64,000 bases of DNA from a bacterium (lineage in GTDB: Bacteria > CSSED10-310 > JAFGSJ01), in assembly GCA_016934675.1 (NCBI GenBank), contig JAFGSJ010000018.1, positions 45,530 through 109,529 of the forward strand, in the 5' to 3' direction. Every line of letters begins with the position of its first letter. The first letter of the stretch is position 1. Both the position numbers and the translations under genes were made by a program. Below are positions 1-9,136 of this stretch, one piece after another. Below the pieces are notes generated by a model, which saw only the letters and a list, made by a program, of their open reading frames with translations, was not told the DNA's origin and did not search any database.

Positions 1-609
1 GAGATTGACGCTGGTGTGAAAGATTATGCCATTTTAAACAATCTGGCTCTGGCTTTGTATAATCTTGATCAACCTGAAAAGGCCCTTGAATATCTCAAAG
101 AAGCCTCAGCAGAAAAACCTGAGATAAAGCAACTCATTGTGAATCAAGCATTGGTACATTATACTCTGGGTAATTATCGAGAATCGATCAAGTTGTATCA
201 GCAGGCTGGCAATGAAGATGGGACTGAGGGTTCAGTTGATTCGCTGTCCAATGCTCTCTTCAATCGGGGCAATATTCTTCTTGGGCAAAAAAGGTATCCT
301 CAAGCTCTTACTGAATATGCGAAAGCTCTCGAGATAACACCTGAAAATCCCGCGTTACACAATAATATCGGAGTAGTACACTTGAAGCAGAATGATCTTG
401 AATCTGCTCTGCCCCATTTAGAGAAGTGTGTGCAGATTGATCCAACCCTGGCTGAATGCATCGTAAACCTTGGGATTTATTATGAACGGACCGGTGAACC
501 GGCAAAGGCATATAATCAGTTTGTTCAGTATTTGCAGACGAAACCAAGAGGTCGTTCTAATGTTGAACAATGGGTCCAAACCTACAAGAGGATATATCAC
601 TATGAATAA
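1..609 (+). CDS. TPR-repeat protein, 5' end outside the window
   Basis: The frame is already open at base 1 (EIDAG precedes the first possible start, a GTG at 16), so the gene very probably begins upstream and only its C-terminal part is seen. About five tetratricopeptide repeats cover the visible part, with typical pairs of helices ending in LEITPEN, VQIDPTL and LQTKPRG. TPR arrays are protein-interaction scaffolds; the partner cannot be read here. No signal peptide is visible because the N-terminus is missing. The stop overlaps the start of the next gene (ATGAATAA), which implies translational coupling and a shared role with the PhnD-like binding protein. Confidence 0.85.
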   Translation, partial: EIDAGVKDYAILNNLALALYNLDQPEKALEYLKEASAEKPEIKQLIVNQALVHYTLGNYRESIKLYQQAGNEDGTEGSVDSLSNALFNRGNILLGQKRYPQALTEYAKALEITPENPALHNNIGVVHLKQNDLESALPHLEKCVQIDPTLAECIVNLGIYYERTGEPAKAYNQFVQYLQTKPRGRSNVEQWVQTYKRIYHYE

Positions 610-1570
610 GACTGAAACACTCTCGAGACTATATGCTGTCATTGTCATCGCCTGTTTGCTCTCTTTTAGCGGAACGGCGTTGTCCGCAGATACGCTTGAC
701 TTCGTCTTCTATCAACCGGACGCATCGTTTAAGGACAATGTTGAAGCGGTTACCGCCATACGATCGCTTGAGAAATATCTTTCAAGCGAGTTGAAAGTCA
801 CCGTAAAGGGTAATTTTTTTCAAAAAGAAACGGACATGCGGAATTTTATTCAGAGCAGCAAGGCTGCCTTTGTTTTTGTTGATATTCGATATTTTATCGA
901 GCACTATAAGACCGAAAAGATGCGACCGATTATGGTCCCGACCCGGAATGGGGGGCAATATACCCAATCAGTTGTTCTTGTTCGGAAGGAAGCAGCGATC
1001 AAGAGCATTTTTGAGCTCAAAGGCAAGGTCTTGGCGACAAACGGTCGTGGCACGGTTAATAACAATTATCTTTCGAATCTCATTTTTGAGAGTTTGCTGG
1101 ATGCATCCCAGTTTTTCACCATCAGAGTGGTTGATACATCCAATTCAGCGGTCATGGCTGTTTCTTATAAAGAGGCAGATGTCGCCATCATTGACAAGGC
1201 CCTGTATGACAGTAATTTTCCTCAGAAAGCTGATTTTGCCGTTTTGTTTACTTCGACTGAGATCATGATGCCACCCTTGTGCATTTATGAGGACAATATC
1301 AAGCCGGAGTATATCGAGCCGTTGAAACGTGCCTTTAAAGGGATAACGAAAGCCGGGACAGCCAATGATTTTCTGAGACCTCTAGCGATAGACGGCTGGT
1401 CAGACATTGATCAGGCTGCCTATCGCGATACGGAAAGGCTATTAACCAACTCACCAGGTTCATTTGTCAAAGACCCGATCATTATTGAGAAGGAAACGAC
1501 CCAGCAGAAAATGGAACCTGTTGTGCCTGACTATAAACCGGAAGAATTGCAGGTATTTGCTCAATCATAA
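602..1570 (+). CDS. PhnD-like periplasmic substrate-binding protein
   Basis: This 322-residue protein starts at the ATG at 602, preceded by GAGG; a longer reading from 470 lies inside the TPR gene and is not credible. Residues 1-27 form a signal peptide ending in TALSA. The mature part starts DTLDFVFYQPDASF and resembles the PhnD/SsuA-type family of two-lobed binding proteins for phosphonate or phosphate-like anions, with the usual mid-protein stretch about a generated ligand cleft (KGKVLATNGRGTVNNNYL). No ABC ATPase or permease gene is next to it. The neighbours are a TPR protein and an FHA-GAF-cyclase gene, so a sensory rather than a transport role is possible. The ligand is not known. Confidence 0.75.
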   Translation: MNKTETLSRLYAVIVIACLLSFSGTALSADTLDFVFYQPDASFKDNVEAVTAIRSLEKYLSSELKVTVKGNFFQKETDMRNFIQSSKAAFVFVDIRYFIEHYKTEKMRPIMVPTRNGGQYTQSVVLVRKEAAIKSIFELKGKVLATNGRGTVNNNYLSNLIFESLLDASQFFTIRVVDTSNSAVMAVSYKEADVAIIDKALYDSNFPQKADFAVLFTSTEIMMPPLCIYEDNIKPEYIEPLKRAFKGITKAGTANDFLRPLAIDGWSDIDQAAYRDTERLLTNSPGSFVKDPIIIEKETTQQKMEPVVPDYKPEELQVFAQS

Positions 1571-1681
1571 ACGCTCTATTTTTGACATCTACGATTGGGG
1601 CAGGTCATATGATTCTGTTCCCGACTCATGCATTGTGTTCGTGCTGTTCTATTCAGCAGGTCTGTTCTGGACGAGGATAAT

Positions 1682-3313
1682 ATGGCAGAATTGATTGTGA
1701 AAAGCGGTATCAATAAGGGCAAGAAGTATAGTTTATCCCGAGAGAGTATGACCATTGGTCGTGCTTCTGACAATGATATCGTTTTCTTTAATGAAGTTGC
1801 AGTATCCCGCAAGCATGCCCGTTTCGTTAAAGAAGGTGATTCATTTTACGTGGTTGACTTGGGCAGCAAGAACGGCACACGTTTGAATGGAGAACCGGTG
1901 CATAAGGAGAAGTTGAAGGAGGGTGACGAAATCTTGGTCGGGAAATCGGTCCTTGTCTTCCATAGTACGTCCTCGGAAGAGGCCGTTTTTTTATCACGCG
2001 AAGGACCTGTTGTGGATGATTCCGGAACAATTTATCGTCCTTTGAAGGAAGTGATTGATGAGGATGTTCTGGCTGAACCGGCTGTGGTCAAACCCAAACC
2101 TTGGCAGAAAGCCGAGTCGGCTGAAAAACAAGTCCCAGATATACGTCGTTTGGAAAAGAACAATCAGATTTTAAAAATCATGAATCAGGTTGGTCGGGCT
2201 TTGACCCAGATCAAGCCTCTGGATGAATTTCTCGACCTGGTCCTCGAACAAGTCTTCAGGATTATACCGGCTGAACGTGGCTTCCTGATGTTGTATGATG
2301 AGAAAAAGAATGAGTTTATACCAAAAGTGGTCAGATACGGTGCTAATATAAAGGAAAGTGATAAAAAGATCACTTTAAGTCGAACCATTGCTGAACGAGC
2401 AGTTAAAGATAAAGTGGCCATACTGACCTCAGATGCGTTAGCGGACCCACGTTTCAATGGCGGAGAAAGTATTCAGTTATATGGTATTCGCTCAGCCATG
2501 TGTGTCCCCTTGTCATATCAGGAGAAAATCTTTGGTATTATTCATGTTGATAGTCTGATGAGTTCCAATTGCTTTACCACTGATGATCTCAATCTATTTA
2601 CGGCTTTAGCGAGCCAAGCCGCCGTCGGATTGGAGCAAGCGCGTTTGTATGAAAAAATCCAGGAAGAGAGTAAAATTCGAGCAAATCTCGAACGTTATCA
2701 TTCGCCCGAGGTCATCAATATGATCATCAATAAGAAGGACGTGCGTCAGGCTCAAGAGCGGCAAGCCACCATTCTCTATTCTGATGTTGTTGGTTTTACT
2801 TCATTATCGGAGAAACTACCCCCTCAGGAAATTGCTGCCCTGTTGAATGAGTATTTCACGATCATGACCGATGTCATCTTTCATCATCAGGGCACACTGG
2901 ACAAGTTTATTGGGGATGCCTTGATGGCCCTTTTCGGTGTGCCCATCTCACACGGTGATGACGTCGATCGCTCGATCATGAGTGCTTTAGACATGCGTAA
3001 GGAGCTCCATCAGTTTAATCTGCGCAAACCCAAGGAAGAGCAATTGAATATCAGAATCGGCATTAATACGGGTAAAGTCATTGCCGGTGACCTCGGCTCT
3101 GACAAACGGCTCGAATATACTGTTCTTGGTGATGCGGTGAATACAGCCTCGAGATTGGAATCGACCATTGCCCAACCCGGTCAGATCGTCGTTGGTGAAA
3201 CAACCTATCAATTGGCTGATAAAAAGCTGTTTGATTTTCTCAAGCTGGGAGAGTATCAGATTCGTGGGCGTGAAAAAAGAATCGGTGTTTACGAAGTGCT
3301 CGGAAGACGTTAA
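1682..3313 (+). CDS. FHA-GAF-class III adenylate cyclase
   Basis: The ATG at 1682 (MAELIVKSG, after GAGGATA) is preferred to an earlier start at 1628, giving 543 residues. Domains in order: an FHA phosphothreonine-binding domain (about 18-85, with GRASDND, SRKHA and SKNGT), a GAF sensor domain (about 160-315), and a class III nucleotide cyclase domain (about 360-540). In the cyclase, the metal-binding aspartates are D368 (YSDVVGFT) and D412 (FIGDALMA). The base-selecting positions are K408 and T480 (EYTVLGD), the Lys/Thr pair known from bacterial adenylate cyclases, so cAMP is the likely product. The protein is predicted to be soluble. FHA suggests that a Ser/Thr-phosphorylated partner recruits it; no such kinase is encoded in the window. 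Confidence 0.9.
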   Translation: MAELIVKSGINKGKKYSLSRESMTIGRASDNDIVFFNEVAVSRKHARFVKEGDSFYVVDLGSKNGTRLNGEPVHKEKLKEGDEILVGKSVLVFHSTSSEEAVFLSREGPVVDDSGTIYRPLKEVIDEDVLAEPAVVKPKPWQKAESAEKQVPDIRRLEKNNQILKIMNQVGRALTQIKPLDEFLDLVLEQVFRIIPAERGFLMLYDEKKNEFIPKVVRYGANIKESDKKITLSRTIAERAVKDKVAILTSDALADPRFNGGESIQLYGIRSAMCVPLSYQEKIFGIIHVDSLMSSNCFTTDDLNLFTALASQAAVGLEQARLYEKIQEESKIRANLERYHSPEVINMIINKKDVRQAQERQATILYSDVVGFTSLSEKLPPQEIAALLNEYFTIMTDVIFHHQGTLDKFIGDALMALFGVPISHGDDVDRSIMSALDMRKELHQFNLRKPKEEQLNIRIGINTGKVIAGDLGSDKRLEYTVLGDAVNTASRLESTIAQPGQIVVGETTYQLADKKLFDFLKLGEYQIRGREKRIGVYEVLGRR

Positions 3314-3336
3314 TTCGGACTATCAGAGGTGTGATG

Positions 3337-3810
3337 ATGGGCATTCTTGATCGGCTAAGCCGATTGGTAAAAGCAGAAATCAATTACCGACTCAAGCAGA
3401 CAGGATTGACTGGTGATGAGGACATACTGGATACCGATCTGGAAGCAGAGATACGGCGTTTGGAAGAGGAGCTTCGTCAAGCGGAGAAATACTCGCATCA
3501 GACCCGGTCCGATGCTGAGAATCGACAGCAGCATGGCTGGGATGATTATCAAACCAAAACCAGTCCGAAACATACTCGACCGACAGCTTACGATATTCTA
3601 GGTCTGAATCCGGATGCATCGGCCCGGACCATTAAATTTCGTTATCGCGAATTAGCTAAAAAGTATCATCCGGATCGGGTCCAGAAACTTTCTCCTGATT
3701 TTCAGGCCTTGGCAAAACAGAAGATGAAGGACATAAACAGGGCATATGATCTAGTCGGAGATGCCCGAAAACGACATGAATATGACCGTTCAATCGGTTT
3801 ACATTTTTGA
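3337..3810 (+). CDS. J-domain protein (DnaJ-like, C-terminal J domain)
   Basis: A protein of about 157 residues. GTG 3331, ATG 3334 and ATG 3337 are in the same frame; the ATG at 3337 has the best spacing from AGAGG at 3325. The N-terminal half is charged and helical, rich in Glu and Arg (LEAEIRRLEEELRQAEKYS), probably a coiled coil. The last 70 residues are a J domain starting TAYDILGLNPDA, with the essential HPD in KYHPDR, so it should stimulate an Hsp70 (DnaK) ATPase. It lacks the Gly/Phe and zinc regions of true DnaJ. It sits 23 bases after the cyclase gene and 69 before guaA. Confidence 0.85.
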   Translation: MGILDRLSRLVKAEINYRLKQTGLTGDEDILDTDLEAEIRRLEEELRQAEKYSHQTRSDAENRQQHGWDDYQTKTSPKHTRPTAYDILGLNPDASARTIKFRYRELAKKYHPDRVQKLSPDFQALAKQKMKDINRAYDLVGDARKRHEYDRSIGLHF

Positions 3811-3879
3811 GATGGCATTGCAAAACAACCGTTAAACATGATTTTCCACAACACTTTTCAATATTGGTACTAAACAATT

Positions 3880-5445
3880 ATGAGAAAACCGTACGAAAAA
3901 ATAGTGATCTTGGATTTTGGTTCTCAGTATACTCAATTGATAGCCCGTCGTATTCGGGAGCAGCAGGTTTATTCCGAGATTGTGCCGTTCTCTGTGGACC
4001 TGAAAGTTCTTGAGGAAGAGGAGGTCAGGGGGATCATCCTGTCTGGTGGTCCTTCATCTGTGTATGATCAGGATTCACCCCATCCTGACCAGGCGATTTT
4101 TCAGTTGAACAAACCTATCCTGGGCATCTGCTATGGGATGCAGCTCATGGCATTTCATCAACAGGGAGTTGTCTCGGCTTCTCAGGCAAGAGAGTATGGT
4201 CATGCTGAACTCGAAGTTGTAGCTGACAGTCCGCTCTTTCTCGATTATCCTCCTGAAAGTTGTCGCGACGATCGCCCAATTCTGACGGTCTGGATGAGTC
4301 ATGGCGATCGTTTGACCGGCTTGCCCAAGGGGTTCAAGCCTTTGGGCAGAACAGACAACTCTGAATTTGCAGCCATTATGAATCCTGAAAAACAGCAGTA
4401 CGGGCTTCAATTTCATCCCGAGGTGGTCCATACTCCATTTGGCTCAAAAATACTGTCAAATTTCGTGCATAGGATTTGTGGCTGCACATCCAGTTGGACA
4501 ACAGAAGCCTTTATTGATGACACGATCGCTCAATTACGAGATCTGGTTGGCAAGCGCCAGGTCATCTGCGCTTTGAGTGGTGGTGTCGATTCTTCAGTAT
4601 TAGCTGTCTTACTGAATCGGGCGATCGGTTCGAAAACACGCTGTGTTTTTGTGGATAACGGTCTTCTCCGCAAGGATGAACGTAAAAATGTCGAGGAAAT
4701 TCTGGTCGAGCGGATGGGCCTCAACATTCAGGTAGTCGATGCGTCGGAGCGTTTTCTGACGAGATTAGCCGGCATTTCTGAACCTGAGCACAAACGAAAG
4801 ATAATTGGTGAAGAATTCATCAAGGTCTTTTTCGATGCTGCCGGGAATTTCGATTTTTTAGCCCAGGGCACCTTGTATCCCGATGTGATCGAGAGTGTAT
4901 CAACGAAAGGTCCCTCGGCAACGATAAAGACTCATCACAATCGTGTTGCTCAAATTCTTGACCTCATTCAACAGGGTCGTATTCTTGAACCATTGAAGGA
5001 ATTGTTCAAGGATGAAGTCCGGCAGGTTGGATTGGCTCTCGGTTTGCCAAATGAGATAATCTATCGCCATCCATTTCCCGGACCGGGTCTGGCTATTCGG
5101 GTCATTGGTCCGGTTGATGAAACACGACTTGCTCTGGTCAGGGAAGCTGATGCTATCGTCAGAGAAGAAGTAGCGTCAGCCGGCTGGCATAACAAGGTCT
5201 GGCAAGCTTTTGCAATTTTATTACCGGTTCATTCTGTTGGTGTAATGGGTGATCAAAGGACCTACGAAAATTCATGTGTTGTCCGGGTCGTACAATCTCA
5301 GGACGCCATGACGGCGGACTGGGCCCGCTTATCTCCGGAAATCCTGGCCCGCATCTCTCACCGGATTATCAATGAGATCGCCGGTATTAACCGAGTACTC
5401 TATGACATCAGCTCGAAACCACCGGCTACGATTGAATGGGAGTAG
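3880..5445 (+). CDS. guaA: GMP synthase (glutamine-hydrolysing)
   Basis: This 521-residue protein converts XMP, ATP and glutamine to GMP, the last step of de novo guanine nucleotide synthesis, in the cytoplasm. The N-terminal class I glutamine amidotransferase (about 1-195) shows the nucleophile C84 in GICYGMQ and the catalytic His in LQFHPEV. The ATP-pyrophosphatase domain has the P-loop SGGVDSSV near residue 235. The C-terminal dimerisation domain is complete, ending in KPPATIEWE as in most GuaA proteins. Length is usual for the family. Three bases separate its stop from the GTG start of dnaE, so the two are probably co-transcribed. Confidence 0.98.
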   Translation: MRKPYEKIVILDFGSQYTQLIARRIREQQVYSEIVPFSVDLKVLEEEEVRGIILSGGPSSVYDQDSPHPDQAIFQLNKPILGICYGMQLMAFHQQGVVSASQAREYGHAELEVVADSPLFLDYPPESCRDDRPILTVWMSHGDRLTGLPKGFKPLGRTDNSEFAAIMNPEKQQYGLQFHPEVVHTPFGSKILSNFVHRICGCTSSWTTEAFIDDTIAQLRDLVGKRQVICALSGGVDSSVLAVLLNRAIGSKTRCVFVDNGLLRKDERKNVEEILVERMGLNIQVVDASERFLTRLAGISEPEHKRKIIGEEFIKVFFDAAGNFDFLAQGTLYPDVIESVSTKGPSATIKTHHNRVAQILDLIQQGRILEPLKELFKDEVRQVGLALGLPNEIIYRHPFPGPGLAIRVIGPVDETRLALVREADAIVREEVASAGWHNKVWQAFAILLPVHSVGVMGDQRTYENSCVVRVVQSQDAMTADWARLSPEILARISHRIINEIAGINRVLYDISSKPPATIEWE

Positions 5446-5448
5446 AGA

Positions 5449-8400
5449 GTGCAGACCGATTTGAACGACTTTGTCCATCTCCATGTCCATACCGAAAACA
5501 GTATTCTTGATGGGGCCTGCAGGATCGACCGTCTTGTAGCCAGAGCCCAGCAATTCCAAATGGATGCTCTGGCAATAACCGATCATGGCAATCTGTTTGG
5601 GGTCATTGATTTTTATTCCCGGGCTACCAAGGCTGGACTCAAACCTATTATCGGCTGCGAAGTCTACGTTGCCCCCCAATCCATGCTCGATAAGCAGTTG
5701 GACAACGTGCGCACGCATTATTATCATCTGGTCTTATTGGCAACTGACGAAACCGGTTATCAAAATCTGATCAAGCTGGTGACCCTTGGTTATTTTGAAG
5801 GTTTTTATTATAAACCACGGATCGATAAGGAAGCCTTGGCCCGACACAGTTCTGGCCTTATTGGTCTCAGTGCATGTCTCCATGGCGAAATCCCTACTCT
5901 GGTTCTCGAGGAGAGGCTGGATGATGCCCAAAGGGTCATTGGAGAATATCGTGATATCCTGGGAGCAGAAAACTTCTACATTGAGCTCATGGATCACGGT
6001 TTACCGGATCAACATGCGGTCAACAAGGAATTGATTAAACTGGCTCATAGTATGACCGTACCGCTGGTTGCAACCAATGACTGTCATTACCTGGAAGCTT
6101 CCGATGCCGCCAGTCACGATGTTTTGTTATGTATTCAGACGGGAAAGAAATTGAGTGAAGAAGACCGAATGCATTTTTCTTCTGATCAACTGTATTTCAA
6201 ATCAGCCTCAGAAATGCAGTTTCTGTTCCGCGAAGTACCTGAGGCAATCGTTAATACGCGAATCATTGCTGATCGCTGTAATCTGAAGATCGAATTCAAC
6301 AAGCCCATGCTGCCCTCGTATGAACCTCCTGAGGGTTTTACTGTTCATTCATATTTTGAGGACAGAGTCCGGGCCGGTTTACAGGCACGGTTTGAAAAAC
6401 TCGGTATTGATCAGAATAAGACCCAATACGCAGAATACATGCAACGCTTGGATTATGAGATCGAGGTCATCAAGAAGATGGATTTCCCCGGTTATTTTTT
6501 GATCGTGTGGGATTTCATCGACTATGCCAAAAAGCAGGGTTGGCCGGTGGGACCGGGCCGGGGTTCAGCCGCAGGTAGCCTGGTTGCCTATGCTCTCAAT
6601 ATCACCGACATCGATCCGATCCGCTTTCACCTGGTCTTTGAGCGTTTTCTCAATCCCAGTCGCATTTCCATGCCCGATATCGATGTGGATTTCTGTATGC
6701 GCTGTCGTGACCGCGTCATCGAGTATGTCGCCCAGAAGTACGGTCGTGATAACGTTTCACAGATTATTACCTTTGGGACAATGGCCTCCCGTAATGTTAT
6801 CAGGGATGTGGGCCGCGTCCTTGATATCCCGCTTAGTGATGTAGACCGGATCGCCAAACTCATCCCGGACGAGTTGGAAATAACAATTCAGAAAGCGCTC
6901 GAACAAGAACCTCTGCTGGCCAAAGAAGTGCAGGAAGATGAGCGCATCGCCCAACTCATCGAGATTTCTCAAGTACTGGAGGGTCTCAAAAGACATCCCT
7001 CGACCCATGCGGCTGGCCTGGTCATTTCCCGTGAACCTTTACTTAAATACACACCGCTGTATCGGGCCAGCAAGGGTGAAACCACGACCCAATATACCAT
7101 GAGCAACTTGGAAAGTCTGGGCTTATTGAAAATGGATTTTCTCGGTTTGAGGACCTTAACGGTCATTGCTGATACACTTGCTATGATCGAGGCGGATTAT
7201 GGCCTCAAACTCAAACTGGAAGATATTCCCGAGGACGATAAAGCCACCTATGACATGCTTTGCCAAGGCAGGACTGCCGGCGTTTTTCAACTTGAGAGCA
7301 CGGGCATGGTTGATATTGTCCGTAAATTACGCCCAACTTCAATTTCAGATCTCATCGCTCTGGTTGCCTTATATCGGCCTGGTCCGCTCGGCTCCGGCAT
7401 GGTCGATGACTTTCTCAGAAGAAAACACGGCCAGGCTGTGGTCAAATACTCCTTACCCCAATTGGAACCTATCCTTAAAGAAACATATGGCGTGATCCTC
7501 TATCAGGAACAAGTCATGAAAATTGCCAGCACCTTGGCCGGATACCCCATGTCTAAAGCCGATGAACTCAGAAAGGCCATGGGTAAGAAAAAACCGGAAA
7601 TAATGGAAAAACACAAGATCGCATTCCTCGAAGGCGTTAAACAATATAACATAAAAAATGATTTAGCTGAAAATATCTTCGAACAGATGGAAAAATTTGC
7701 CGGATACGGTTTTAATAAATCTCATGCGGCTGCCTATGCCATCATCGCCTATCGAACGGCCTATCTCAAAGCACATTATCCCTATGAATATATGGCCGCT
7801 CTGTTGACCTCTGAACAGGATAATACTGAAAAAATCGTCAAATATATTAACGAATGCAGAAAAGATAACCTGACAATATTGCCACCGGATATCAATATCA
7901 GCGGAAGCAATTTCACCGTAGCGGATAAAGCCATTCGTTTCGGTCTCGGTGCAGTGAAAAATGTAGGTCTCAATGCTATCGAGTCGATCATAAAGCAACG
8001 GCAGGAAGAGGGATCATTTGCTGATATTTTCGATTTCTGTGAAAGGGTTGACCTCCGCTGCGTCAACAAACGGGTTATTGAAAGCTTGATCAAAGCCGGT
8101 GCCATGAGTTCACTCAAGGTCACGCGCTCTCAAGCCATGCAGGTCCTCGATCAGGCCCTCGAACACGCTCAAAGTGTTCAAAAAGACCAACAAGTCGGCC
8201 AATTCAGCCTTTTCAGCGAAATATCGGACAGTGTCGACTTGACGACAACCATTAAGTCATTACCCGATATTCCTGAATGGCCCCGCCATCTCATACTGTC
8301 GTATGAGAAAGATACGCTTGGATTTTATATCACTGGTCATCCACTCGAAGAGTATCACAATGAGATCAAAACGTTTGCTACCGAAACATCCTCGACGATT

Positions 8401-8958
8401 CCTCTTTTGGCGGACGGAGCCAAATTCTTTTTTGGAGGGATCATTATCAGCCAGAAGAACCATTTGACCAGGAACAAGGAACGCATGGCTTTCATAACGG
8501 TCGAAGACCTCGAGGGGGTCTGTGATATTACTGTTTTACCGGATGTTTTTGATCAGTGCGTTGCAGACCTGAAGATCGATGTCCCTGTTCTGATCAAAAC
8601 CCAATCGAATCTGATGAATGGAAGTCAGAAACTCAAAGCACTCGATATTATTCCGCTTCACAGGATCAGACATGATTATACCCATCGGGTTATTATCAGT
8701 CTTCCCTACCGTTGGCTGACAAAGAGGAATTTGAGTAAATTGGCGAATGTGATCAAAGACCATCCCGGGAAAAGCGGGCTTCTTCTCCGGATACTAGCAG
8801 ATATCAATCTCAAGCCTGTAAAGCAGATTGATATTGAAATCAGTGAAACAATGGCGGTCGACCCTTCTGAACAATTTATGACTGAAATCCAGAGTCTGTT
8901 GGGAGAAAGGGCCTTATGTTTCGAACTTATGAAAAACAGCCAAACCCTACTCGAATAA
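5449..8958 (+). CDS. dnaE: DNA polymerase III alpha subunit
   Basis: The replicative polymerase catalytic subunit (1169 residues, normal for DnaE). It starts at a GTG three bases after the guaA stop; AGTAGAGA overlapping that stop gives only a weak ribosome site, consistent with coupling. The N-terminal PHP domain opens with FVHLHVHTENSILDGA. The polymerase core carries GPGRGSAAGSLV and the catalytic pair D410/D412 in MPDIDVDF. The tau- and beta-binding C-terminal part includes a helix-hairpin-helix region and an OB fold (about 1000-1080, FFGGIIISQKN onward). No exonuclease insertion is seen, so it is the DnaE rather than the PolC type. No clear terminator follows. Confidence 0.98.
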   Translation: MQTDLNDFVHLHVHTENSILDGACRIDRLVARAQQFQMDALAITDHGNLFGVIDFYSRATKAGLKPIIGCEVYVAPQSMLDKQLDNVRTHYYHLVLLATDETGYQNLIKLVTLGYFEGFYYKPRIDKEALARHSSGLIGLSACLHGEIPTLVLEERLDDAQRVIGEYRDILGAENFYIELMDHGLPDQHAVNKELIKLAHSMTVPLVATNDCHYLEASDAASHDVLLCIQTGKKLSEEDRMHFSSDQLYFKSASEMQFLFREVPEAIVNTRIIADRCNLKIEFNKPMLPSYEPPEGFTVHSYFEDRVRAGLQARFEKLGIDQNKTQYAEYMQRLDYEIEVIKKMDFPGYFLIVWDFIDYAKKQGWPVGPGRGSAAGSLVAYALNITDIDPIRFHLVFERFLNPSRISMPDIDVDFCMRCRDRVIEYVAQKYGRDNVSQIITFGTMASRNVIRDVGRVLDIPLSDVDRIAKLIPDELEITIQKALEQEPLLAKEVQEDERIAQLIEISQVLEGLKRHPSTHAAGLVISREPLLKYTPLYRASKGETTTQYTMSNLESLGLLKMDFLGLRTLTVIADTLAMIEADYGLKLKLEDIPEDDKATYDMLCQGRTAGVFQLESTGMVDIVRKLRPTSISDLIALVALYRPGPLGSGMVDDFLRRKHGQAVVKYSLPQLEPILKETYGVILYQEQVMKIASTLAGYPMSKADELRKAMGKKKPEIMEKHKIAFLEGVKQYNIKNDLAENIFEQMEKFAGYGFNKSHAAAYAIIAYRTAYLKAHYPYEYMAALLTSEQDNTEKIVKYINECRKDNLTILPPDINISGSNFTVADKAIRFGLGAVKNVGLNAIESIIKQRQEEGSFADIFDFCERVDLRCVNKRVIESLIKAGAMSSLKVTRSQAMQVLDQALEHAQSVQKDQQVGQFSLFSEISDSVDLTTTIKSLPDIPEWPRHLILSYEKDTLGFYITGHPLEEYHNEIKTFATETSSTIPLLADGAKFFFGGIIISQKNHLTRNKERMAFITVEDLEGVCDITVLPDVFDQCVADLKIDVPVLIKTQSNLMNGSQKLKALDIIPLHRIRHDYTHRVIISLPYRWLTKRNLSKLANVIKDHPGKSGLLLRILADINLKPVKQIDIEISETMAVDPSEQFMTEIQSLLGERALCFELMKNSQTLLE

Positions 8959-9009
8959 TGTGCATGATGACCGATATATTATCTGTCCAGAAATATTTTT
9001 ATGGGATGC

Positions 9010-9038
9010 TTGACATTCTTTCATGCACTTGTTATACT
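9010..9038 (+). promoter_or_regulatory. Sigma-70 promoter for the pilB-pilT-pilC cluster
   Basis: TTGACA (9010-9015) and TATACT (9033-9038) are separated by exactly 17 bases. The -35 box is perfect and the -10 box matches TATAAT at five of six positions. It is the best sigma-70-type promoter seen in the window. The expected start near 9045 leaves a leader of about 90 bases before the pilB ATG. Confidence 0.75.
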
Positions 9039-9052
9039 TGGAAGCGGATTTC

Positions 9053-9067
9053 TGGCATATTATTGCA
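9053..9067 (+). promoter_or_regulatory. Sigma-54-like promoter element upstream of pilB, spacing one base short
   Basis: TGGCATATTATTGCA looks like a -24/-12 element, but GG and GC are separated by 9 bases instead of the standard 10. The pilA promoter in this window (TGGCATAATTATTGCT) is nearly the same sequence with the correct 10-base spacing. It may be a weak or decayed PilR-dependent promoter. Confidence 0.35.
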
Positions 9068-9136
9068 GGTTTGATGTGCTACACTATGGTATAGAATATT
9101 GGACTGAAAAGAGAGGACCAAAGGAGTTTACTGTTT

